A stretch of DNA of 64,000 bases from DAIMZI01 sp036734025 (GCA_036734025.1 DAIMZI010000002.1:148243-212242), one strand, 5' to 3'; numbered from the stretch's first letter, positions 25,132 through 34,359 are shown. Notes: a model not told the origin generated them from the sequence alone. Numbers and translations are program-made.

Positions 25132-26118
25132 CTATTGCGCGGGCGCCACAGCCTTGCGTACCGGCACCGGCACCGGCCCGCTCGGCGCGCCCGATTGGGG
25201 AATGTCATGGCGCAGCACCTCGGTGCATGCCGACGGCAGATCGGCCAGCGTCAGTTCGGGGCGCGGCTCTCTCGGCTGGGCCGGCTTGGGCGGCGCCGTC
25301 AGCAGGTCATACCAGTCATCGAGTTGCTTGCCGCAGCCATCACCCGGCGGGGGCGGAGCCTGGTCAACGCATCCGACCATGCCCGCAGGACAGCGCAGTC
25401 GTACATGAAAATGATAGTGATGCCCCCACCAGGGACGAATGGGGCGCAGCCAGTCCCGGTCGCTCCCCGCCGCCTCGCACAATGCCTTCTTGATGGCCGG
25501 ATGCACGAAGATGCGCGCCACCTGCGGATAGGATGCGGCCCGGCGCAGCAATCTGACATGGCCGGGCGTCCAGACATCACGATTGACCGACAAGCCGCCC
25601 GGCGCCAGCATCGATACGGCGGAAATTTCCTCGCGTTCGCGCTGGCTCAGGCGGCGCGGCGGCATCGGCTTCAGCCAGATGTCGGCATCCAGGCCGATCT
25701 GGTGGCTGGCATGGCCGGTGAGCATCGGTCCGCCACGCGGCTGGGCCATATCGCCCACCATCAGGCCCGGCCAGTCATCCTGCGTTCGCGCATCGCTGGC
25801 AAGCCGCTCGATATACTCGATGAGTGCGGGATGACCCCAATTGCGATTGCGTGACAAACGCATCGCCTGCCAGGCCGGGCCGTCCACGGGCAGCATCTGG
25901 CCACCGGCCAGACAGCCGCGCGCATAAGATCCGATCGCGCGCGCTTCCAGATCAGCCGGGTTGAGCACGATGCCAAAGGCCTGCTTGGCGGGAATGGCGG
26001 CGTCTGCGCTCTGGGCGTGGCCAGCGCCGGGCACCACGAGCACCAGCGCTGCGAAGATCGCGCCGAGCGCGAGCCATCCTGATCGCGCGCGGGCACTCAT
26101 TCGCAGGGCGTACATCAT
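25132..26118 (-). CDS. mepA: Penicillin-insensitive murein endopeptidase MepA
   Basis: The ATG at 26118 overlaps the stop of the preceding gene (ATGA), giving 328 residues with a signal peptide ending GAGHAQ. It has the MepA zinc-site segments TGHASHQIGLDADIW (His and Asp ligands) and WWGHHYHFHVRLRCP (His ligands), plus GGLSVNRDVW and FVHPAIKKALC. MepA cleaves the D-alanyl-meso-diaminopimelyl (4,3) cross-link of murein, and 3,3 links to some extent, in the periplasm. The C-terminal 70 residues are Pro-rich with several cysteines (CGKQLDDWYDLL, SACTEVL). It lies at the end of a leftward run with an epimerase and a peptidase. Confidence 0.94.
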   Translation of the reverse strand: MMYALRMSARARSGWLALGAIFAALVLVVPGAGHAQSADAAIPAKQAFGIVLNPADLEARAIGSYARGCLAGGQMLPVDGPAWQAMRLSRNRNWGHPALIEYIERLASDARTQDDWPGLMVGDMAQPRGGPMLTGHASHQIGLDADIWLKPMPPRRLSQREREEISAVSMLAPGGLSVNRDVWTPGHVRLLRRAASYPQVARIFVHPAIKKALCEAAGSDRDWLRPIRPWWGHHYHFHVRLRCPAGMVGCVDQAPPPPGDGCGKQLDDWYDLLTAPPKPAQPREPRPELTLADLPSACTEVLRHDIPQSGAPSGPVPVPVRKAVAPAQ

Positions 26119-26744
26119 GACCGCTCGCCCCGGCTTGCGCCGGCCAGCATATCGCGCAGGGGCAACAGCGATTTCGGCCCGATGAAACGCGGCACGCTCT
26201 GGCGGTAAAGCTCGTAGTGCTCGCCGTAGGCTTTGCGCAACCATGGTTCCTCGGCATAGGTCATCAATGTGTAGACGATGGTGGCACAGGCGGCCATCAC
26301 CCAGACCTGCCATGCGCCAGAGGCAATCGCCAAGCCTGAATAGCCTGCGATCGAGGCCACATATTGCGGGTTGCGACTGTATTTGTACAGCCCACCGGTG
26401 ACGAGACTGTCATCGGTTCCATAGGTATTTTCGATGCCCAGATCGAAATAGGCGTAAAAGGTGATGCCAAAGCCGACGATGATCAACGGCAGGCCAAGCG
26501 CGAGGCCCAGCCATATGTCATTACTGGAGAAATCGGCCGACAGCAGCGCCAGAGCCGGGGTCAGCCCCATGCAGGCGCGAAACAGCGGCCAGAAGACGAA
26601 ATTTTGCCATGAGCCCTTGCCGGGCGTCGGCCAGAGGGTGAATCGGGCCAGGACTATCGTGGCCAGCAGCAGCGCGATCAGAACCAGGCCGGCGCCGAGC
26701 GCAAGCGCGAAGATGATCCCGTTTATTTCAGGCGTTCCCAGCAC
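26115..26744 (-). CDS. Integral-membrane methyltransferase, PEMT/ICMT superfamily
   Basis: The 209-residue product has about five hydrophobic segments and a C-terminal cytoplasmic SAM-binding region characteristic of the phospholipid/isoprenylcysteine methyltransferase superfamily: LVTGGLYKYSRNPQYVAS and EEPWLRKAYGEHYELYRQSVPRFI. The substrate could be a phospholipid or another small membrane-partitioned molecule; bacterial members are mostly uncharacterised. It is co-transcribed with pip (46-base gap) and overlaps mepA. Confidence 0.85.
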   Translation of the reverse strand: MLGTPEINGIIFALALGAGLVLIALLLATIVLARFTLWPTPGKGSWQNFVFWPLFRACMGLTPALALLSADFSSNDIWLGLALGLPLIIVGFGITFYAYFDLGIENTYGTDDSLVTGGLYKYSRNPQYVASIAGYSGLAIASGAWQVWVMAACATIVYTLMTYAEEPWLRKAYGEHYELYRQSVPRFIGPKSLLPLRDMLAGASRGERS

Positions 26745-26789
26745 GTCAGTCCCCCATCTTGCTGTTCAATGGTGCGGTTGTACCTGCGC

Positions 26790-27752
26790 TCATCCGGCAA
26801 AGCTGCGCGTGGCGCGCACCAGCGCGTCGATAATGCCCGGCTCGGTCATGGCATGGCCGGCGTCCGGCACGATGTGCAGCCTTGCGTCCTGCCAGCGCAG
26901 ATGCAACTCCCAGGCCGTCGCGGCCGGTGTTATCACATCATAGCGGCCCTGCACGATGATGCCGGGAATTCCTGCAAGGCGATCAGCCCTTGCGAGCAAC
27001 TGGCCGTCGAACTCGAAAAATCCCTTGTTGACGAAATAGTGGCACTCGATACGAGCAAAGTTCAGGGCGTAATCCACCTGTCCGAACTTGTCAGCGATTG
27101 CCGGATAGGCCACGAGCGACAGGGTCGAGCCCTCCCAGACGCTCCAGGCAAGCGCAGCATCTATGCGGGCGTCACGGTCGCTTCCGGTCAGCCGCTTGTG
27201 ATAGGCCGCGATCATATCACCGCGCTCGGCCTGCGGGATAGGCGCAAGATAGGCAGCGAACCTGTCGGGAAACAGCCAGGATGCGCCTTCTTGATAAAAC
27301 CAGCGAAGCTCAGCCTCGCGAACCGTGAATATGCCGCGCAGGATCAATTCGAGCACGCGCTCGGGATGGGTCTGGGCATAAGCGAGGCCAAGCGTCGAGC
27401 CCCATGAGCCGCCGAACACCTGCCAGCGCTCGATGCCCAGATGCTCGCGCAGCCGCTCCATGTCGGCGACCAGATGCCATGTCGTGTTGTCCTCAAGACA
27501 GCCCGCAGGGCTCGACTGACCACAGCCGCGCTGGTCAAAAAGGATGATCCGGTATCTGGCCGGGTCGTGATAGCGCCGCATGGTGTCGGTGCAGCCGCCG
27601 CCGGGGCCGCCATGCAGCATGACGACGGGCCGGCCATCGGGGTTGCCGCATTCCTCGAAATAGATCTTGTGGCGGCCGCCAACTGGCAATTTGCCGCTTC
27701 TGTATGGCGCGATGGGGGCGTAGAGCCCGAAGCGATCGTCGGGCGGCGTCAT
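26790..27752 (-). CDS. pip: Proline iminopeptidase
   Basis: The product (320 residues from the ATG at 27752) is an alpha/beta-hydrolase of peptidase family S33. It has the oxyanion segment MLHGGPGGGC, the nucleophile elbow GGSWGSTL, the acid Asp in QGRYDVITP, and the catalytic His in PDAGHAMTE. The FDQRGCGQS segment is diagnostic for this peptidase. It releases N-terminal proline from peptides in the cytoplasm. The open frame continues upstream to 27842 without conserved residues. It lies between the sodium symporter and the methyltransferase genes on the same strand. Confidence 0.94.
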   Translation of the reverse strand: MTPPDDRFGLYAPIAPYRSGKLPVGGRHKIYFEECGNPDGRPVVMLHGGPGGGCTDTMRRYHDPARYRIILFDQRGCGQSSPAGCLEDNTTWHLVADMERLREHLGIERWQVFGGSWGSTLGLAYAQTHPERVLELILRGIFTVREAELRWFYQEGASWLFPDRFAAYLAPIPQAERGDMIAAYHKRLTGSDRDARIDAALAWSVWEGSTLSLVAYPAIADKFGQVDYALNFARIECHYFVNKGFFEFDGQLLARADRLAGIPGIIVQGRYDVITPAATAWELHLRWQDARLHIVPDAGHAMTEPGIIDALVRATRSFAG

Positions 27753-27905
27753 GACGTCCAAGGCATCAGATCCTGTGAAAACTGCCGGCGCTGGTCGGCA
27801 GGTTCGGGACAAGGACCGGCTTGTCCATGCCCGCTGCCGCAATGAGCAGACTGTGACCAGATGCGGGCCGTGTCAACGCGCCAGCGAAGCAACGAGACCT
27901 GCGCA

Positions 27906-29756
27906 TCACGGGCGCGGAGCCTTGCCCCGGCCCGACAGTCGCAACAGCCGGGCATGAAGTGTCTCGCCGCCCGATACGCGAATTTCCTCGGCGATGTCGG
28001 CTGTGAAGCTGTCCGGCCTGGGTGTCAGGATGCTCACGGCAACAGCCGCCACCAGGCTTGCCGGGACACCGATGATGCCGGCACACAGTGCATCGATGCC
28101 GAGCAGGCTTGCCCCTTCGGCCCCAGCGCCGATGATGTAGAGTGCGGTCGTGCCGTAGCCGGCGAGCAGACCGGCATAGACGCCGGCCGCGCTGGTGCGC
28201 CGCCACCAGATCGACAGGGCGGTGACAGCGAAGAAGCTGGCCGCTACCAGCGACAGCGCCCACAGCATCCAGGCGAGCGGATCGACACTTAATGAACGCG
28301 CCAGCATGGCGGCAGTGATTGCCGCCACAATGATGCCCAGCCGCGCGACGATGAGCCGGTGCGCAGAGGTGGCAGGGCGCGATGAAAAAGGGTGGAACAG
28401 ATCGTTGCTTATCGAATTGCCAAGCGCCACCAGATGACCGGCGGTTGCGGCCAGTACCGCGGCCAGAATCCCGGCGACCACGACGCCTGAAAACACCTGG
28501 GGCAATGCCGCGGCGGTAGGCAGCAGCAAGGCGGCCAGGTCCCGGTTGACCAGCGCGTTGGCCATGCCGAATGCGGGATCGAGCGTGTCGGTATTGATGC
28601 TGATCAGGCCGAGATCGGCTGCCAGGCGCGTCCAGCCGGGCATGTCGGCAAAGGGCATGCCGATTGCATCGCGCACGAGGTAGAAGTGGGTGAAGGCGGC
28701 ATAGGCCGGCAAGCTCAGCGCGGCAAGCGCGACGATCAGCACCGCCCAGCCTATGGAACCACGCGCCGCCATGATGGTCGGGGTGCTGCTCAACCTGGCG
28801 AAATGGCTTGGCAGCATCGCCGTGCCGGCCATGACGCACAGGCCGAGCAGCAGGAATTCAAGCGGCCCGAACGCTCCGAATGCCTGAAGAAAAGGTTTTT
28901 GCAGCAATTGCGGCCCGCCGGCTGTCAGCGCGCCAGACAATGTGCCTGGCTCAGCCGCGCCGACACCCTTTGCGGCTTCCAGCTCGGCGGCATTTTCGAG
29001 CACCCCGCCATAGGACAGTTGCGGTATCGGCAGGTTGGTGAGTTCAAGCGACACGATGACCAGCGGCGCGAGCAATCCGAGAATGAGCACGATCACCTGC
29101 GCGCACTGCATCCAGGTCAGTGAGCGCATCCCGCCGGGAAGCACGCTGAAGGCGGCAATGCCGGCACCGATCGCGATCAGCATATCCTGGGGAAGCGGCA
29201 CGAAGAGCGCGCCGATCATGGCGCCGACCTTGAGTTCGGCGGCCAGCAGCATGAGCAGTGGCACGGCCATCAGCAAAGCGGACAATGCACGCAGTCCGCG
29301 CGAGGAATAGCGCATGCCCAGAAAGCTCGGCAGCGTGAAGCTCCCGGCCTTGCGCAGATAAGGCGCAAACAGCAGCGAGACGACGGCAATTCCGGCGCAC
29401 CAGCCCAGCACCAGCGGCAATGCATCGAAGCCAAGCAGCAACAAGGCCCCGATCGAGGTCGCGATCGCGGTGCCGCCCAATATGTTGGCGCTGAGCGAGA
29501 GCCCGTTGTAAAGCGCCGGCACGCGCTCGCCCGCGACGAAGAAATCCTCAAGATTGGTGGTGCGCACCAGCATGCCGATGACGCCGTAAAACATGATCGG
29601 CACCAGCACCATGACTTGCGTGATCCAGAAGGTTTCCAGCCCGAGCTGCTCCAGAATGAGCAGGGTCAGCACCAGCGAGACATAAGCGCTCGTGAAGATC
29701 GCAAAGCTGGTTCCCAGACGCGGATTGACGACAGGATAGTGATAATTCAGGGCCAT
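27906..29756 (-). CDS. Sodium:solute symporter large subunit (VC_2705 subfamily)
   Basis: The 616-residue product from the ATG at 29756 has about 13 hydrophobic segments and SSS-family features (NLEDFFVAGERVPALYNGLSLSANILGGTAI at the Na+-binding unwound first helix region, GMRYSSRGLR, LPGGMRSLTWMQCAQ). It is preceded by a DUF4212 small subunit, an arrangement typical of the VC_2705-type two-component symporters (TIGR03648/TIGR03647). Members import small organic acids such as acetate; the substrate here is not established. The soluble C-terminal tail (about 50 residues) is charged. It shares a leftward transcript with pip, 153 bases further on. Confidence 0.9.
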   Translation of the reverse strand: MALNYHYPVVNPRLGTSFAIFTSAYVSLVLTLLILEQLGLETFWITQVMVLVPIMFYGVIGMLVRTTNLEDFFVAGERVPALYNGLSLSANILGGTAIATSIGALLLLGFDALPLVLGWCAGIAVVSLLFAPYLRKAGSFTLPSFLGMRYSSRGLRALSALLMAVPLLMLLAAELKVGAMIGALFVPLPQDMLIAIGAGIAAFSVLPGGMRSLTWMQCAQVIVLILGLLAPLVIVSLELTNLPIPQLSYGGVLENAAELEAAKGVGAAEPGTLSGALTAGGPQLLQKPFLQAFGAFGPLEFLLLGLCVMAGTAMLPSHFARLSSTPTIMAARGSIGWAVLIVALAALSLPAYAAFTHFYLVRDAIGMPFADMPGWTRLAADLGLISINTDTLDPAFGMANALVNRDLAALLLPTAAALPQVFSGVVVAGILAAVLAATAGHLVALGNSISNDLFHPFSSRPATSAHRLIVARLGIIVAAITAAMLARSLSVDPLAWMLWALSLVAASFFAVTALSIWWRRTSAAGVYAGLLAGYGTTALYIIGAGAEGASLLGIDALCAGIIGVPASLVAAVAVSILTPRPDSFTADIAEEIRVSGGETLHARLLRLSGRGKAPRP

Positions 29757-29787
29757 GATGGGCTCGATTGCTGGCGCGTGTGTCTGA

Positions 29788-30045
29788 TCAGTAATCGCCG
29801 GAGATGTTGTAACTCTGGTCGATGCGCGATTGGCGGGCACTGAACCAGAAGACCAGCGCAACCATGCCGGCGACGCTGCCCACTGTCAGCAGGAAATAGC
29901 CCAGCGGGAAGCGAAGGACGTAGATTTCGTTCAGCAAGGGGGCGCTCAGCGCCGGCACGACGACGAAAACCGCGAGCATGATCAGCCCTGCCATCGTCAG
30001 GCGGCTGTTCGCGCGCCACTGGGCATTGCGCTGTTCATCAATCAT
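29788..30045 (-). CDS. DUF4212 sodium symporter small subunit
   Basis: The 85-residue product has two transmembrane helices (MAGLIMLAVFVVVPALSAPLL and FPLGYFLLTVGSVAGMVALVFWF) and the C-terminal DQSYNISGDY motif seen in this family. The ATG at 30045 follows AAGGGG. DUF4212 proteins occur directly upstream of SSS large subunits and are thought to be required for or to modulate transport. The large-subunit gene starts 31 bases downstream. Confidence 0.9.
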   Translation of the reverse strand: MIDEQRNAQWRANSRLTMAGLIMLAVFVVVPALSAPLLNEIYVLRFPLGYFLLTVGSVAGMVALVFWFSARQSRIDQSYNISGDY

Positions 30046-30134
30046 CTGTTGCCCCTTTTTGCGCAGGCACCTGTCGGCCTTGCCACATCGCAACCTTTCA
30101 GGAAAACCGGGCAATGACAAGGCGTTTGCCGGGC

Positions 30135-30214
30135 AAGTCCGGCTCATTCTCACAAAGTCCGGCTCATTCTCACAAAGTCCTGCTCATTCCCATATCGTTC
30201 GGCTCATCCCCACA
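30135..30214 (-). repeat. Four tandem 20-base units at the 3' end of the epimerase gene
   Basis: Four contiguous units of 20 bases. The first two (30135-30154, 30155-30174) are identical: aagtccggctcattctcaca. The third has three differences and the fourth is more diverged. The fourth unit (30195-30214) contains the stop codon and last codons of the leftward epimerase gene (30204-30206), so the array looks like tandem duplication of the gene end into the leader of the DUF4212 gene. It is contiguous, without spacers, so it is not CRISPR. Confidence 0.9.
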
Positions 30215-31235
30215 AAGCGGGCGCGGACGGCCAGACGAGTGCGCCTTCGATGCGCAGGCCCGGCTCGCGGTCGCGCGCAAGCAGCAGCGGCCCATCCAGA
30301 TCGGCCCACTCGGCCTGCTGCGCCAGCAGCACCGCAGGCGCCATGGCCAGCGACGTGGCGACCATGCATCCGATCATGACATCAAATCCGAGCGAGCGCG
30401 CGCCGCGCACCATGGCCAGCGCTTCGGTGAAGCCCCCGGCCTTGTCGAGCTTTATGTTGATGGCGTCGTAGCGCGAGCGCAAACGTTCCAGATCGGCCGA
30501 TACATGGACCGATTCATCGGCGCAGACCGGAACCGGCCGGGGGCCAAGTCTCAGCGTGTCATCCCCATCTGCGGGCAATGGCTGCTCGACCAGTTCGACC
30601 TGCATCTGCGCACAAAGATCCAGCATCACGCCGAGCCGGTCGCCGCTCCAGCCCTCATTGGCGTCGACGATCAGGCGGGCGCGTGGCGCAGCCGCGCGCA
30701 CAGCCCTCAGACGCGCCTCATCGCCGGCCTGGCCAAGCTTGATCTTCAGCAGGCAATGGCCGCGCTCAGCCGCGCTTGCGGCCGCGTTCGCCATCACGTC
30801 GGGTTGACCAAGACTGATCGTGTAGGCGCTGAGGACCGGCGTCGGCGCACCAAGCCCGGCGAGTTCGAACACCCGTCGACCCCTCACCTTCGCCTGCCAG
30901 TCCCACCAGGCACAGTCCAGCGCGTTGCGCGCAGCGCCAGCAGGCATGAGCGCGCCAAAAGGTGCAACCGGCTCCCCAGCAGGAGCGGGGTTCGCGGCAT
31001 CGCCAAAGTGCGATGCGGCACGCGCGATATCGTCCAGAACGCCCTCGACCGTCTCGCCATAGCGCGCATAGGGAACACACTCGCCCCGCCCGACATGGCG
31101 ATTGCCGGCCAGATCAGTTCCTTCGATTTCGGCCACGACCACATGCGCTTCGGACTTGGAGCCGCGGGCAATGGTGAAACCGCCTCGGATCGGCCAGGCC
31201 TGCGCATAAGCGCGGATGGTCCAGTTCGCTGACAT
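30204..31235 (-). CDS. Dipeptide (L-Ala-D/L-Glu) epimerase, enolase superfamily
   Basis: The 343-residue product is a muconate-lactonising-enzyme-type enolase superfamily member. It has the KxK catalytic pair in LLKIKLG, metal ligands Asp (IVDANEGW), Glu (LVEQPLP) and Asp (VCADESVH), the second catalytic Lys in INIKLDKAGG, and GCMVATSLAM at the substrate loop. These match the L-Ala-D/L-Glu epimerases (E. coli YcjG), which convert murein-derived L-Ala-D-Glu to L-Ala-L-Glu for degradation. Related members with other dipeptide specificities cannot be excluded. The gene sits upstream of the symporter, pip and mepA on one strand. Confidence 0.88.
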   Translation of the reverse strand: MSANWTIRAYAQAWPIRGGFTIARGSKSEAHVVVAEIEGTDLAGNRHVGRGECVPYARYGETVEGVLDDIARAASHFGDAANPAPAGEPVAPFGALMPAGAARNALDCAWWDWQAKVRGRRVFELAGLGAPTPVLSAYTISLGQPDVMANAAASAAERGHCLLKIKLGQAGDEARLRAVRAAAPRARLIVDANEGWSGDRLGVMLDLCAQMQVELVEQPLPADGDDTLRLGPRPVPVCADESVHVSADLERLRSRYDAINIKLDKAGGFTEALAMVRGARSLGFDVMIGCMVATSLAMAPAVLLAQQAEWADLDGPLLLARDREPGLRIEGALVWPSAPALWG

Positions 31236-31411
31236 TTCCGCAAAGCCTGTAAAGCCCGCATGGTAGCGCGAGCGCGAGGGTCATGAGAGCGCCTGCACGC
31301 GCCAACCGCGCAAGCGTTCTCAGCACGCGCATTGCCACCCGAAGACGGGAGGGCTAGAGTTCACGTCGCAATCCATCTCACGGGAAACGCACGAAGGCGA
31401 GCCATACCTGC

Positions 31412-32575
31412 ATGCTCCATGAAAAAGATCATCCGGCGCAGGATCTGACCGAGGCCGTGCTCGATGATGGCGCGCGCCCGCGCCTCAGGCTATCCGGCTC
31501 ATGGTCGGTGGGCAGGCTGGCGCGGATCGAGACGCAACTCGCCGCAGCCATGCCGGCGCGCGCGCGGGCCAAGCGCGCCCCGCTCGAGCTGGACATGGCA
31601 AATATCAGCGATCTCGACACCGCCGGCGCGTGGCGGCTGTTGCGGCTGATGGACGAGCTGAGAGCCCGCGATTATGATGTCGCAGTGGCGCGCGCACGCG
31701 AGCAGCATCGCATTTTCCTCAGCGAGATCAATGCCCGCAAGGTGGGGCCGGTGCCGCCCGAAGCCCGGCCGTCGCCGATCCTGGCGGCCCTGACGGCGAG
31801 CGGACGCATCATCAGCGATCTGGTCAGCGATCTGGTCGACCTCACCAGCCTGCTGGGCGCCACCATAAGCGGCATCGTGCGTGCGCTGTTTCAGCCCTGG
31901 CGATTTCGCTGGGTGCCGCTGGTCCACCATCTGGAGCATGTCGGCCTGCGCGCGATACCGATCATATCCTTGATCTGCTTTTTCATCGGCGCCGTGCTGA
32001 TGCAGCAAAGCATCGTGCAGCTTCGCTACTTCGGAGCGGAGAGCTTTTCGATCAACATGCTCGGGGTGCTGACGCTGCGCGAGGTGGGCGTGCTGCTCGT
32101 CTCGATCATGGTCGCCGGCCGCTCGGCCTCGGCCTTTACCGCCGAGATCGGCACGATGAAGATGCGTGAAGAGGTCGATGCGATGCGCACCATGGGCATC
32201 GACCCGCTGCAAACCCTTGTCATTCCGCGGGTGCTGGCGCTGCTGATCGCGCTGCCGATCCTGACGCTCTGGGGCAGCATCATGTGCCTGGCTGGCGGCG
32301 CGATGATGGCGTGGATCTATCTCGGCTACGACACCGAAGTGTTCCTGCAACGGCTTAACGACGCCATAAACATGCGCCATTTCATCGTGGGCATGGTCAA
32401 GGCGCCGTTTGCAGCGCTGATCATCGGGCTGGTCGGCTGCCTGGAGGGGCTGCGCGTGCGCGGCAGCGCCGAGTCGCTCGGTTTTCAGGTGACGCGCGCC
32501 GTGGTGAAGGCCATATTCCTGGTCATCATGTTCGATGCGCTGTTCGCGATCTTCCTTTCAGCGGCTGGATATTGA
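31412..32575 (+). CDS. mlaE: MlaE-family ABC permease with N-terminal STAS domain
   Basis: The 387-residue product has an N-terminal STAS-like domain (about 20-110, LELDMANISDLDTAGAWRLLRLM) fused to an MlaE permease (about 150-387: GAVLMQQSIVQLRYFGAE, LTLREVGVLLVSIMVAGRSASAFTAEIGTMK, MREEVDAMRTMGIDP). In E. coli the STAS protein is the separate MlaB; fusion is common in alphaproteobacteria. The complex moves phospholipids between the inner membrane and periplasmic MCE proteins to keep outer-membrane asymmetry. First gene of a four-gene operon. Similar proteins move other lipids, such as steroids or toluene-tolerance substrates. Confidence 0.94.
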   Translation: MLHEKDHPAQDLTEAVLDDGARPRLRLSGSWSVGRLARIETQLAAAMPARARAKRAPLELDMANISDLDTAGAWRLLRLMDELRARDYDVAVARAREQHRIFLSEINARKVGPVPPEARPSPILAALTASGRIISDLVSDLVDLTSLLGATISGIVRALFQPWRFRWVPLVHHLEHVGLRAIPIISLICFFIGAVLMQQSIVQLRYFGAESFSINMLGVLTLREVGVLLVSIMVAGRSASAFTAEIGTMKMREEVDAMRTMGIDPLQTLVIPRVLALLIALPILTLWGSIMCLAGGAMMAWIYLGYDTEVFLQRLNDAINMRHFIVGMVKAPFAALIIGLVGCLEGLRVRGSAESLGFQVTRAVVKAIFLVIMFDALFAIFLSAAGY

Positions 32576-32580
32576 AAGAA

Positions 32581-33402
32581 ATGGACATCGAAGTCGGCAC
32601 TGCCGGAGGCCTCGCCGAAAGCGCACGCGCTGGGACGGCGGCGCGTGATGTGCTCATAAGCGTGCGCGGCCTGTGCAAGAGCCTTGGCGGCCAGCTCATC
32701 TTCGATGGGCTCGATCTCGATGTCTATCGTGGCGAAATTCTTGGCGTCATTGGCGGCTCTGGCACCGGTAAATCGGTGCTGCTGCGCTGCATCACCGGCT
32801 TGCTGCAACCCGATGCGGGCCGGATCGCACTTTTCGGCGCCGACACCAGCACCCTGGCGCCCCGCGAGAAGCTGGCGATCGGCGGCCGGTGGGGCATCCT
32901 GTTTCAGGATGGCGCGCTGTTCTCCTCTCTGACGGTGCTGGAAAACATCCAGGTGCCCATGCGCGAGCAGCTCAAATTGCCGCGGCGCACCCGTGAGGAA
33001 CTGGCGCTGCTGAAATTATCACTGGTCGGACTGGACGCGGACGCGGCCAACAAGTTTCCGTCCCAGCTGTCGGGCGGCATGCGCAAGCGTGTCGGTCTTG
33101 CGCGGGCACTGGCGCTCGATCCCGAACTGGTTTTCCTTGATGAGCCGACATCGGGTCTGGATCCGATCGGCGCGGAGGCTTTTGACAAGCTGATCCGCAA
33201 TCTGCAAGAAACGCTGGGCTTGAGCGTTTACATGATCACCCACGATCTCGACAGTATCTTCACCATCTGTGACCGGGTGGCGGTGCTGGCGGATCACCAC
33301 ATCGTGCGTGAAGGCGCACCGCGAGATCTGGTGCGCGACCCGCGCCACCCATGGGTGGCTGAATATTTCTGCGGTGAACGCGCCCGGGTGTTTCGCAGAT
33401 AG
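32581..33402 (+). CDS. mlaF: MlaF-type ABC ATPase
   Basis: The product of about 273 residues has Walker A (GGSGTGKSVL), signature (LSGGMRKRVGLARAL), Walker B (LVFLDEPTSGLDP) and H-loop (YMITHDLDS), with the LARALALDPELVFLDEPTSGLDPIGA pattern of Mla/Ttg2A ATPases. A TTG at 32572 overlapping the mlaE stop is an alternative start; I prefer the ATG at 32581 although neither has a strong ribosome site. It powers the MlaE permease in the inner membrane and is followed after nine bases by mlaD. Confidence 0.94.
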   Translation: MDIEVGTAGGLAESARAGTAARDVLISVRGLCKSLGGQLIFDGLDLDVYRGEILGVIGGSGTGKSVLLRCITGLLQPDAGRIALFGADTSTLAPREKLAIGGRWGILFQDGALFSSLTVLENIQVPMREQLKLPRRTREELALLKLSLVGLDADAANKFPSQLSGGMRKRVGLARALALDPELVFLDEPTSGLDPIGAEAFDKLIRNLQETLGLSVYMITHDLDSIFTICDRVAVLADHHIVREGAPRDLVRDPRHPWVAEYFCGERARVFRR

Positions 33403-33411
33403 GAGGACGCT

Positions 33412-34359
33412 ATGGAAACGCGCGCGAGCTTCCTGATCATCGGCACGTTCGTGATCGGCATGATAGCTCTGGGCTTTGGTTTCATCTACTGGATGAACAA
33501 CGCCTCCAGCGGCGCCAACGGCGTGCGCTATAACGTGATCTTCGAGGGCTCGGTTCAGGGGCTCGCCTCCGGGAGCCCCGTGCTCTTCAATGGTTTGCGT
33601 GTCGGCGAGATCGAGAACCTCGAGATCATGCTGGAAGACACCCGCAAGGTGCTCGGGCTCATTTCGGTACGCGCCGGCACGCCGGTGCGCGAGACTTCGC
33701 GCGCCAAGATCACCCAGCAGGGTCTGGCCGGCGTCGTCGCGCTGGAGATCACCCCCGGCACGCCTGAAAGCCCGATGCTGCAAGCCGCGCCGGGTGAGAC
33801 CTATGCCACCATCCAAGCCGATTTCGCCGGTTCGGGTTCGCTGTTGAGCGCCGCGCCGGAAGCCCTCGGCCAGGCCCAGGCACTGCTCGCCCGCCTGAAT
33901 GATCTGATCGCCAACAATGAGCGCGCCATCAGCCAGACGATAAGGAATGTCGAATCATTCACCGCCGTGCTCGATGCTCACCGTGAGGACATCAGCGCCA
34001 TCATCACAGACACCCGCGATCTGTCCGGCCGCTTCAGCGGCATTGCGGAGAAGCTTGAAAATACGGTAGATAAGCTGTCCGAACAGCTCGGCGATGGCGA
34101 TCAATCACTTGTTGCGCAGGCGCAACAAGCCGTCCAATCCTTTCGGCGGCTGGCTGAGCGTCTGGAGACTTCGCTGGGCGACCGCGCTGATGGGATGACC
34201 GCTTCGGCGCAGCGCGGGCTGAAGGAATTTGAACTTTTCATGAGGAATGGCAAGCGTTTAGCCGAAAGCCTCGATCGTATGGTTCAGCGGCTTGAACAAA
34301 ATCCGTCGAGTCTTCTTCTTGGCGGATCACAAGTTCCCGAATATACACCTGCCCAATAA
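33412..34359 (+). CDS. mlaD: MCE-domain protein MlaD
   Basis: The 315-residue product has one N-terminal transmembrane helix (FLIIGTFVIGMIALGFGFIYWM) and an MCE domain (about 38-118: YNVIFEGSVQGLASGSPVLFNGLRVGEI...GTPVRETSRAKITQQGLAGVVALEI). The C-terminal half (about 145-300) is long, helical and coiled-coil-like, as in alphaproteobacterial MlaD proteins, and ends near a Pro-rich tail. It should form a hexameric lipid-binding ring in the periplasm on MlaEF. A very strong ribosome site (AGGAGG) precedes the ATG. Confidence 0.94.
   Translation: METRASFLIIGTFVIGMIALGFGFIYWMNNASSGANGVRYNVIFEGSVQGLASGSPVLFNGLRVGEIENLEIMLEDTRKVLGLISVRAGTPVRETSRAKITQQGLAGVVALEITPGTPESPMLQAAPGETYATIQADFAGSGSLLSAAPEALGQAQALLARLNDLIANNERAISQTIRNVESFTAVLDAHREDISAIITDTRDLSGRFSGIAEKLENTVDKLSEQLGDGDQSLVAQAQQAVQSFRRLAERLETSLGDRADGMTASAQRGLKEFELFMRNGKRLAESLDRMVQRLEQNPSSLLLGGSQVPEYTPAQ

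Noticed and set aside
30135..30214. Short repeats considered as a CRISPR array.
   Set aside because: The 20-base units are directly contiguous, have no spacers, and no cas genes are present.
30204..31235. Enolase-superfamily gene considered as muconate cycloisomerase.
   Set aside because: The motif set and neighbours (MepA, peptidase) fit a dipeptide epimerase better, though specificity is not proven.
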